DNA of 64,000 bases from Dryococelus australis (lineage: Eukaryota > Arthropoda > Insecta > Phasmatodea > Phasmatidae). The DNA lies in contig CM057002.1 of assembly GCA_029891345.1 (NCBI GenBank), positions 66,854,590-66,918,589 on the forward strand, read 5' to 3'. This document shows, one piece after another, positions 58,291 to 64,000 of this stretch. The notes under the pieces are model-generated. The model searched no databases, had not been told where the DNA came from, and saw nothing but the letters and a program-made list of their open reading frames with translations. Position 1 is the stretch's first letter, and every line of letters starts with the position of its first letter. The translations under genes and the position numbers were made by a program.

Positions 58291-60251
58291 TTTTCACGCT
58301 CTTTTTTCGTGAGTAAACGGCAGCTAAAGCTTGTCGGTCTAACCTAGAGAGATATTTGGGCAGCTCTTAACAGCGAGGTCTTGAGACTTCTAGGTACATT
58401 CTGTATCCACAGTAGTAGATGGCGTGACATGTTTGTTGTTTTTGGTGTTGCAGATCAACAGCAGGTGGTGGTGCGGTCTGGACGACAAAGGAGGCGACTG
58501 CCATATCAAGTGCAGCGGTACGTACTAACACAGTTTCACTAGAATCACAGTTTCCTTGTATCTGTCCCCGTCTTGAGGCAAACTAATTCAGTGTATGTGT
58601 TCTTCTCTGCCGACTGCGATGTGCCGTCAGGTTTACAGCTCACGTACTCGTCTTCGCTTCAGTGTCTGTCTGTGCTCGTCTGTAATGGCAGCTTGACTCA
58701 AGTGATTTTTTATTTAATTACATATCACTAATGCCACTTGTTTTCCGCAGAAAGATTTATGCTCAAGCTAGACTTCTTACGTACACGCTTGCAAATGGCC
58801 TTTGGCTACTGGCTGCGTGACTCCGAGAGAAAACATTTTCTACTCGTCTGGGCCAATCAGATTAAAGTTTCCTTTGACACTGAACGTCCATGATTGGCTG
58901 ACAGACACCTAAGATGCGTGCGTTTTCAAATCCATCCAACGGAGATATTGGTTCTGAACCAATGTGTTTTGGATAGAACCACCTGTTTTGCGCGAAAAGA
59001 GTTATGCGCAGGCTAGATTTATTATCCTACATGCAGTCATGAAACTTTCCTTCGGTCATTTGCCGTGCTTTTATGTGATACGACACTTCTTACATGACTG
59101 GACCAATCATAATAAAGTTGCTCTGACATTGAACGTCCGTGGTTCGCGGGCAGACATCTGAGACGCGTGATAGTTAAAATCATCCAACCACGAAAGTGCG
59201 TCTGAAGTTAAGTATTTTGGAGTTCAACTGATCGTGGAAACTTTTCGCGAAAAACAGGTCCTCCTATTTATGTATAGAGACCTGCTAAATTTGCGTTATT
59301 ATATGTTACCATGCTGGACTTCAATGCCCTATATCTGCCTGAGTGCAATTCGTTCTTCCATTGGCTACTGGCAACTATACAGCGACATTAATGTCTGTGG
59401 CCTCTTCAGTGCTGATTAGTTGTTCAGCAGTTCAACTTCAGCTATTGGCTAAAAGCGTTCCTAGAGACGTACCACACAAGTTGTCGGCCAATGGCAGAAA
59501 ACGAATACATTACGTCTTGCAGTTTAGTCTGCAGTTACAACATAACGCTAATTTAGCAGGTCTCTAGTTATGGGATACAACTGGTCGTGAAATATTTTCG
59601 CAGAAAACAGGTGGCCGTACTTATCACTAGGAATAGGAAAATTTCACGAGTTCAGTGGCCTGCTGGCTAGACTTCACAGTCATGTGTATACTAGAGCGTC
59701 AGATGTTTGTTCATTGGCTGCTGAGCGAGAGAGTAGGCAGTGCCGCTCTACACCTGGCAGTATGGCACTCGCTACCTGTATCCTTGCCAGTCTGCTATTG
59801 GCTTAGAGTCGTGTAGGGCGTGCCTAATGAACTGTCATCCATTCGCAAAGTTGACTTCAGTGTACACATATTGGACGCCTATCTTGTCCTGAAATGAATT
59901 CGCGTAATTTTCCTATCCCTACCTATTACATAGCCTTGTTGCCAGTATTATTCAAAGAACATAGAACATGTCCGTTTTGCGATATTTTCCTCGCTGCAGA
60001 CGACTGGAACTGCTCAACGTTTCTGTCCTTAGTAATGACTGTTGTTCACGTGTCATGTTGCAGACCTGATAGGAGACGACTTAAGTGACGACATCGAGTG
60101 CGCTAAGCTCATCTACAGCCTGCGAGGATTCTACGCGTGGAACGCCTGGAAGTCCAAGTGCGAGGACAAGCCTCTGCCGGACATCAGCCACTGCTTCCCA
60201 ACCACAACGGACATGCCGTCCACTGAACTCACGGACACCACTACTGTCTGA
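44880..60251 (+). CDS. c-type lysozyme 3, complete four-exon gene (157 aa)
   Basis: A secreted GH22 lysozyme that hydrolyses peptidoglycan. Joining 44880-45009, 54581-54672, 58454-58517 and 60064-60251 gives 474 bases ending in TGA. The signal peptide (VVMLAALAAVCQG) ends near residue 19. Catalytic E51 is in YESS and D69 in GSYDFGIFQINS. The eight structural cysteines are C25, C46, C81, C90, C94, C108, C128 and C139, and C17 lies in the signal. After C139 there is an 18-residue Thr/Ser-rich tail (FPTTTDMPSTELTDTTTV) that lysozyme 1 lacks and that could be O-glycosylated. The mature chain is strongly acidic (about 14 Lys/Arg against 23 Asp/Glu), a trait of digestive insect lysozymes; that role is inference. 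Introns have the same phases as lysozyme 1 but intron 1 is 9.6 kb, filled with repeats. Two Met codons stand at the start; the first is chosen, the second is one codon on. Confidence 0.95.
45492..45730 (-). mobile_element. SINE family 1 copy in lysozyme 3 intron 1
   Basis: Full-length minus-strand copy: GGGCGGCTTTTAACATCGAG, AGCAGCGCCGGAATACAAGG, B-box complement TATCGAACCCGG and head complement CACTGAACCACCGCGGCCCC. Confidence 0.85.
46188..46730. repeat. Two related blocks with tRNA-like boxes
   Basis: Blocks at about 46188-46440 and 46540-46715 share CTTGTAAA-(n)-TAGTAGGTGAGTGG / GTGGTAGGTAAGTGG (A-box-like), then CTTGTTCAAATTCCGC / GAGTTTAAATCCCTC (B-box-like). These are followed by ACAGTGAAATAAATTGC-type sequence and a T-rich stretch. 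They look like two old copies of a tRNA-derived SINE next to the start of the large degenerate array. Confidence 0.45.
47358..47420. repeat. 21-bp triplication inside the array
   Basis: Three identical 21-base units (core CTTTGATAGGCCAAGTA) lie within one 290-bp unit, a more recent local duplication. Confidence 0.95.
48530..48613. repeat. 28-bp triplication inside the array
   Basis: Three 28-base units (core AACAATTAG...GGCTATGTA), the third diverged, lie within another unit of the array and at an equivalent position to the 21-bp triplication (the GATAGGCC segment). Confidence 0.9.
49640..49710 (+). mobile_element. tRNA-like module at the array's 3' side
   Basis: CTCCGTGATGCAGTTTATTG is followed by a clear B-box-like GCATTCGAATCCCGAG. 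No 3' body was recognised. It mirrors the tRNA-like blocks on the 5' side of the array. Confidence 0.35.
49720..50500. other. Non-coding intron sequence
   Basis: Contains a (TA)n tract near 49884-49905. Nothing else was recognised. Confidence 0.4.
50505..50705 (+). mobile_element. Dispersed repeat E copy
   Basis: GAGAAGACATTTTCTACTCG, TGGACCAATATAA, CGTGATTGGCTGGCAGATAC and GTCGTGGAATAATTG in family order. Confidence 0.55.
51467..51790 (-). mobile_element. Family D MITE copy
   Basis: Left end TATAGGGACTGTAAAATTTT with GCGAATTAATTTTAGGA, then GATGTCAATCACTTG, TTATTAGACACGCCC, AATTCCATGTCACCTGG and GGAGCAGCAGCCAGTGAACA. The right end is not clear. Confidence 0.55.
52318..52692 (-). mobile_element. 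Family B copy adjoining family A copy 6
   Basis: Minus-strand family B (ACAAGCGTTTTGTACTTCTG, GTGCGCACGAATGCGGTG, GAAGTAGAACTTTAGCAGAG) stops exactly where family A copy 6 begins, as expected if A inserted near the end of B. Confidence 0.6.
52693..53100 (+). mobile_element. Family A MITE, copy 6
   Basis: AAGCCTGTTCACGATGAAGT to TTTTACCGTGAACAGCCT, 408 bp, best preserved interior of this orientation (CTTGACCGACGCATGAATAA). Confidence 0.85.
53330..53700 (+). mobile_element. Family D relative
   Basis: Shares with 59631-59925 the phrases GTTCATTGGCTACTG, CGGTGCC, TTATTCATTGG and ATGGGCGTGTCAAATTAAAC. The inverted ends are not well preserved. Confidence 0.35.
53710..54575. other. Non-coding intron sequence before exon 2
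   Basis: No repeat recognised apart from an A homopolymer (54509-54531), which together with T-rich flanks precedes the lysozyme 3 exon 2 acceptor. Confidence 0.4.
54581..54672 (+). CDS. Lysozyme 3 exon 2 (active-site exon)
   Basis: The acceptor is TCCCCAG. It completes Trp44 and encodes VCLAIYESS through NGSYDFGIFQ with catalytic E51 and D69. The donor is GTAAGC, phase 0. Same 92-base length as in lysozyme 1. Its acceptor phase is compatible with both the 44880 and the 26079 first exons. Confidence 0.95.
54680..55430. other. Non-coding intron sequence
   Basis: AT-rich, with a short (TA)/(CA) tract near 55345-55370. Nothing else was recognised. Confidence 0.4.
55440..56100 (+). mobile_element. 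Possible LTR-retroelement terminal region (fossil)
   Basis: A GC-rich block contains GGGGAAGATTCTAGG (heat-shock-like), then ACTATATATACTGCC near 55667-55680, a GC-rich leader and an AT-rich end. TTGGTGTCAATCGTGAAC follows near 56073-56091, which resembles LTR primer-binding-site regions (TGGTGTCA...). The order promoter, leader, AT-rich U5-like part and primer-site-like motif suggests an old terminal repeat of the gypsy type. No coding part or second terminal repeat was found, so if real it is a broken relic. Exact ends are unknown. Confidence 0.35.
56236..56268. repeat. (CA)n/(CG)n microsatellite
   Basis: CA repeats with a short GCGCGC interruption. Confidence 0.9.
56378..56640 (-). mobile_element. 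Family D MITE copy
   Basis: TAAATAGGGATTGTAAAATG with TCGCGAATTCATTTTAGGA at the left. GCGACATTTTCCTGTCCATA at the right is its imperfect inverse. The interior is as in the 51467 copy (GATGTCAATCACGCCC, GTGTCACCTGGTCGAAG). Confidence 0.65.
56645..57480. other. Non-coding intron sequence
   Basis: AT-rich, no repeat or gene recognised. Confidence 0.4.
57486..57721. mobile_element. Short family A derivative (236 bp)
   Basis: Ends GGCTGTTCACGGTAAAGTGA and TGCCCACTTTACCGTGAAC-AGCC form an inverted repeat of about 27 bases with few mismatches, the best preserved in the window. The interior is unrelated to the 420-bp family A copies. It is flanked on both sides by TATA. This is a non-autonomous subfamily presumably moved by the same transposase. 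Confidence 0.8.
58165..58290. repeat. (TA)n and (GT)n microsatellites
   Basis: A (TA)n tract, a (GT)n tract at about 58190-58215 and a second long (TA)n tract at 58240-58288. Confidence 0.95.
58350..58397 (-). mobile_element. SINE family 1, 3'-end fragment
   Basis: About 45 bases of the SINE end (TTTGGGCAGCTCTTAACAGC, GAGGTCTTGAGA), about 55 bases before lysozyme 3 exon 3. Confidence 0.6.
58454..58517 (+). CDS. Lysozyme 3 exon 3
   Basis: The acceptor is GTTGCAG. It encodes INSRWWCGLDDKGGDCHIKC and S, plus the first base of an Asp codon. The donor is GTACGT, phase 1. It carries C81, C90 and C94. Confidence 0.95.
58790..59260 (+). mobile_element. Two neighbouring copies of dispersed repeat E
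   Basis: First copy about 58790-59010, second about 59060-59260. Both have an ACTCGTCTGGGCCAATCAGA / GACTGGACCAATCATAATAA segment, CATTGAACGTCCGTGGTTCG / CACTGAACGTCCATGATTGG, and ATCCATCCAAC / ATCATCCAACCAC. They are head-to-tail, in lysozyme 3 intron 3. Confidence 0.55.
59631..59925 (+). mobile_element. Family D MITE copy
   Basis: Inverted ends TAGGAATAGGAAAATTTCAC and GCGTAATTTTCCTATCCCTA, 295 bp, with the interior as in the other copies (TTCATTGGCTGCTGAG, AGGGCGTGCCTAATGAACTG). It ends about 140 bases before lysozyme 3 exon 4. Confidence 0.75.
60064..60251 (+). CDS. Lysozyme 3 exon 4
   Basis: The acceptor is GTTGCAG. It encodes DLIGDDLSDDIECAKLIYSL, RGFYAWNAWKSKC and PDISHC, then the Thr-rich tail and TGA at 60249-60251. 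It carries C108, C128 and C139. Confidence 0.95.
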
Positions 60252-60294
60252 GACGACATCGCTGTATTATTTCACCTGTAGCTCTCTGCTCTTC

Positions 60295-60300
60295 AATAAA
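60295..60300 (+). promoter_or_regulatory. Polyadenylation signal of lysozyme 3
   Basis: AATAAA 43 bases after the stop codon, implying a very short 3' untranslated region. Confidence 0.6.
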
Positions 60301-60443
60301 ATATGGCTGTGGGGTAGTTCTTCCACTGTGCTCGCACGCTAACACTGTATCTTGTGATTGCTAGCTAGCCACTGGTTACTTGATAATGTATTTGAGTGTT
60401 TGCGAACAGCCAGAACCTTTAACCTCTTAACACATACAACAAT

Positions 60444-60675
60444 GGGGCCGCGGTGGTGTTGTGGTTAAACTACTTGCCTCCAACCAATGCGAACCGGGTT
60501 CGATTCCCGGCGGGGTCGCTCCCGGATTTTCGCATGTGCGAATCGTGCCGGACGAATCCGCTGGTCGGCGGGATATCCTGTTTCCCCCCACCCTTGCTTT
60601 CCGGCGCTGCTCCATACTCACATAACTTCACCCTCATATGCTCACATGATCTCGATGTTAAGAGCAGCCCAAAAT
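60444..60675 (+). mobile_element. SINE family 1 copy (best head)
   Basis: GGGGCCGCGGTGGTGTTGTG, then the intact B box GGGTTCGATTCCCGG, the body CGTGCCGGACGAATCCGCTG and terminal GATGTTAAGAGCAGCCC. It sits about 190 bases after the lysozyme 3 stop. Confidence 0.9.
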
Positions 60676-61189
60676 ATATCCTCTTCACATGCAACTTTAT
60701 ACCCGTATACCAAGGGCAACTTTTGAAATGTGTATTAATATTGTCTCAGTTTTAAAATTTCACATACCTACTCCTGCTTAATTACGTTCTTCAATTTGGT
60801 AATAAAGGGGCACAAAATTAAATACTTATACTTCAAAATATATTGCTGGGCCAAATAAAACCGCTCAACTATAGAATACGTAATTGATAAAGCTAGTGAG
60901 ATTCCGTGGAAAAATATGAGTACACGGTAGACTTCAATAGTGTCAGCACCCAACAGCAGTGTGTCTGTTGTCATTGGTTGCTGTCTGCTTGAGAAGGCGT
61001 CTTCATATTCGACTTATCCACTCAGAAGTCGGCAACATCGCCACGGCTCCTACATGATTAGTGTGCAGATAGTTAACACGTGTCAAAAAGTAATTCAGCC
61101 AATCAAGATAGGGAACCTACCTTACAGTGTTTTGCAGTATAACGTGTCTTGAAATATTTTCGCGAAGTTTCACTACCCCTAGTAATTGA

Positions 61190-61480
61190 TAGAGATAGGA
61201 ACATTTCGCGAGATCATTTCAGGACAAAGTAGACGTCAAACAGGTGTACACTGAAGTTGACTTTCCAATTTGATCGCAGTTTATTAGACACGCCCTGGAA
61301 GCCTCTGAGCCAATTTCAGACTGGGAAGGAAACAATTGGTGAATTCCATACCGCCAGGCGTGGAGTAACACTGGCTACTCACTCGGGAAACAACCAATGA
61401 ACTAACAGCTGAAGCTCGAGTGCACACACGACTACGGAATCTAACCTACAGGCCATCGAACTCGCGAAATTTTCCTATCC
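61190..61480 (-). mobile_element. Family D MITE copy
   Basis: Left end GAGATAGGAACATTTCGCGA and right end TCGCGAAATTTTCCTATCCC, the clearest inverted ends of this family, with the interior as in the 51467 and 56378 copies (TTATTAGACACGCCC, AATTCCATACCGCCAGG). Confidence 0.8.
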
Positions 61481-61759
61481 CTAGTCATTGATCATGACTA
61501 GCGTCAGTGAAATTTCGCGAGAATATGTCCGGACAAGATACAGATGAAAGTACTGTAGTGTCGTCCAGCTTCCTTGATTGGCCGAGTCATGTCCTGGTCC
61601 TTGTTAACTGTTTACCCAAGAATCACTAATGCTCAGTGTAGGAGTTACGGGATCCCAAGTGGCTCAGTTAAATGCGGTAACTGCATCAACGGCCAATGGA
61701 GTTGTAACAACAGCCGAGGTGTATACATAGTACTGAAGTCTACTGTGTGCTCTGAATTT

Positions 61760-62040
61760 TGTACGAATAACCACTGGCTCTAATCATGATGAACTTACTA
61801 ACACTGTCCACAAATATGACTAGTGTTACATGTGCACACGAAGCTAGCCACGCCCTCTGACACAGCCAGCCATTTGATATAGTGACATAGAGAAATGAAG
61901 ACGTTACGCGAGCATAATGCAACAGCCAATGGAAAGTTCGCTACCTAACCGGCAAGTATAGGTGTTTCGCATCAACCCTGTTGGAATTCACGCTTTCACT
62001 ACATAATTTAGCCCAGTGTTGAATTTGTATACATTTTGTC
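61760..62040 (+). mobile_element. Dispersed repeat F copy
   Basis: Matches 24285-24500 in order (AGCCACGCCCTCTGAC, GCAACAGCCAATGGAAA, TTTCGCATCAACCCTGTT, GCCCAGTGTTGAATTTG). Confidence 0.5.
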
Positions 62041-62049
62041 CCGAGTATA

Positions 62050-62935
62050 CTTGTATATGTACGGCATGCTGCAAACAAGATGGAATCATGACCAGTGCAG
62101 TTTGCGGGCAGAAACTAGTACAAATATAGACGCGCCTTCTCCGTGCCCAACACTACTGACAGCTGCTGACACGTCAGCTGGCTGCTTCTTGTGCGATAAA
62201 GCAACAACTAAGTATGATGACCAACCGTAAATACCAAGAAAGGCTGAATCCCTTAACTATATATATGTCTCCAAATATACCTAATTAGAAACGACTTCCA
62301 ATGGAGTAAAAAATTCTTTAATGCTTTCAGTCTCGCAATATTTTATGGTTTAAAGTGTTGCAATGAAGTAATATTTTGGTCTGTGCTGCACTCATACTGA
62401 TCCAATAGTTGCATCATTCATGCAAACAATTATATGTGTGCTTGGTATTTAAAAGACATTGGGAAAACCTCTCAGGCAATGATCCCAGCTGTGTACAGCC
62501 GTTGTCATATATTTACTTCCTCTGCAATGTTTATTGTAGACTGTTCAATGTACTTACAGCTAAACAAATATTTTTTCGCGCCAATAAAATCATATTTTGG
62601 GTCGAACAAATAATAACAACAGAATAAGTCGGCATCAACAGCAAAATATTTAACTGCCCCTACATAAATAATCAATTTTGTTTCTGTGAACAAACGCTGT
62701 TTGATACAGAAAACATTTATCCTAGTGTAGGTATAAATAAATATATGTACACGTACTTATTTAATAAACTTATCAAAGTGCATATTCTTGAATGCAAACT
62801 TCCCGCCCCATGGAATTGCTTTTTACTCCCGACCCTGAGCAGAATGTTAGGTAACTGTGGATGGTGGAAGCCGGACTTGGTCGTTATGTCAACTGGCAGA
62901 ACTCTACGTAGCTCCACTCCACGGCTTTGATTAGG
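62050..62935. other. Non-coding; partly repeat H
   Basis: 62540-62720 resembles repeat H (ACAAATATTTTTTCGC, CAGCAAAATATTTAAC). No gene was recognised elsewhere. Confidence 0.35.
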
Positions 62936-62939
62936 GTAG

Positions 62940-63370
62940 AAGCATGTAGGTCGCGCGGCCATCTTGAGAGGAGCACAGGGGGCCTAGAGGTGGGGGAGGT
63001 ACACCCGGTGGGTCTCCAACAAAAGCAGGCGGCTATGAATGCCAGAGCTCTTGACGACTAATGAATAGCTGTCATAACCGCAGTGTTCTTGGAGACGGGC
63101 AATCAAGGCTCAGGAATAAAGAGGACAGCACCATCTTGCCCCGCGCACCAAAATGGCTGACTTGGCGATGGGGAGACGTAATACGCGGCCTGCCCAGCAA
63201 CACACAAAGAAAAATCCAAAGGCTCAAACAAACCCTACACCGTGGAGCATGTATGATCGTGAGGTCGCTAGTTCTGCTCCGGGCGAGTGTATTGCGCACG
63301 ACCCGTTCCAAGTAGACATTAAGGCCGTGTGCTGGGGCGACACACTGAGGACGGCACATTGTTACTAGCG
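62940..63370 (+). other. GC-richer block with a short unrecognised frame
   Basis: Composition is higher in GC than the flanks. A 71-codon frame from 63153 (MADLAMGRRNTRPAQQHTKK...) starts in a good context (AAAATGGCTG), is basic and ends in TAG at 63366. It could be the start of a transposon-encoded protein or chance. No domain, promoter or partner exon was recognised. Confidence 0.2.
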
Positions 63371-64000
63371 TCAGAAACAAGCTATTGTCTGTTCGCATTA
63401 TCTTTACACTTTTTTTAATTAAACCACTGAAAAATCACACCGTATCTGAGGCATTTGGCTTTTTCTGCTCTTTTTAACAAAAGAGTATATTATTTGATGT
63501 TAAATTAGACTTTTACTTACATCTTATACTTATATAAAATGTAACATTTAATTGCCGCTGCTAATTGTAGAAGGGCCCTAGACCACACGTTTATGGAAAT
63601 GGGGATAAAGTAAACGAACACTGCATTTGACAGCAACATAAGTCAGTTTGTTGTTTTGAGTAATGCGCAAAGATATAAGTTCTTCATGCCATTTTACAAT
63701 ATATACTTTATTATACTATGTCTTTTTTCGACTGTTACGATTGACTGCCCCCCCCCCCCTTTTCCCCCCAAAAAAAAACTTTGCTTATGTGTAGGCGAAT
63801 AAGAAAAATTCGCTTTGGGGGAATAATTCTCACATGTCTATATAACTGTAGAAACAGCTGTTAATGCATACAACATCCAGCAACGGCACCAAATCTGTAG
63901 ACACGAACATACAGGAAATAGTGGTCTACAACACACCGCGTTCTTTATCGGATGCTACAAGCTACAAGTGCAATAATTCCTAGAGCCACCTGTTTTCAGA
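63371..64000. other. Non-coding, nothing recognised
   Basis: AT-rich, with a C/T/A homopolymer cluster near 63748-63778. Confidence 0.4.

Noticed and set aside
61574-61783. Cysteine-containing 69-residue frame that might be a small secreted peptide
   Set aside because: No convincing signal peptide or family pattern, it lies among MITE copies, and there is no promoter evidence.

Overview
The window looks like nuclear DNA of an insect. It is AT-rich and intron-rich, and full of short non-autonomous transposons, tRNA-derived SINEs and minisatellites. The only confident protein-coding content is a c-type (chicken-type) lysozyme cluster on the + strand. The lineage below insect cannot be settled from the sequence alone; the long introns and high repeat load would fit a large-genome hemimetabolous insect, which is inference only.

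Lysozyme 1 (8452-17887) is a complete four-exon gene for a 141-residue basic secreted lysozyme. Lysozyme 3 (44880-60251) is a complete four-exon gene for a 157-residue acidic secreted lysozyme with an 18-residue Thr-rich tail. Both keep the catalytic Glu and Asp, all eight structural cysteines and identical intron phases (1-0-1). Between them lies an intact lysozyme first exon (26079-26214) with a signal peptide, a consensus phase-1 splice donor and a TATA-like box, but no exons 2-4 that I can find before lysozyme 3. It is either an alternative first exon feeding the lysozyme 3 body about 28 kb downstream, or the head of a gene whose body was lost. Within 180 bases upstream of all three first exons there is a GGGGAA-N-N-AC motif (kappaB-like) and a GATA site. 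Lysozyme 3 also has three tandem CRE-type boxes.

The rest is mostly repeats. I separate: family A (about 420 bp, inverted ends reading GGCTGTTCAC..., at least seven copies plus a 236-bp derivative); family B (about 430 bp, about seven copies, a frequent target for family A); family D (inverted ends near GGGATAGGAAAATTTCGCGA); a 570-bp Harbinger-type MITE with TAA target duplication; a 248-bp foldback element next to lysozyme 1 exon 1; a tRNA-derived SINE family (about 235 bp, 11 copies); a second SINE family; and several looser dispersed repeats. Several insertions are nested and give a relative order of events.

At least nine minisatellites occur (periods 21, 23, 28, 29, 30, 52, 59, 72 and 111 bp). 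A degenerate array of roughly 290-bp units fills 46.7-49.6 kb inside lysozyme 3 intron 1. Two GC-rich patches with TATA and heat-shock-like or primer-site-like features look like old LTR promoter relics. The stretch from 2025 to 2660 is a GC-rich non-coding block with homeodomain-type cores that could be a regulatory element. The last kilobases hold no gene I can support.
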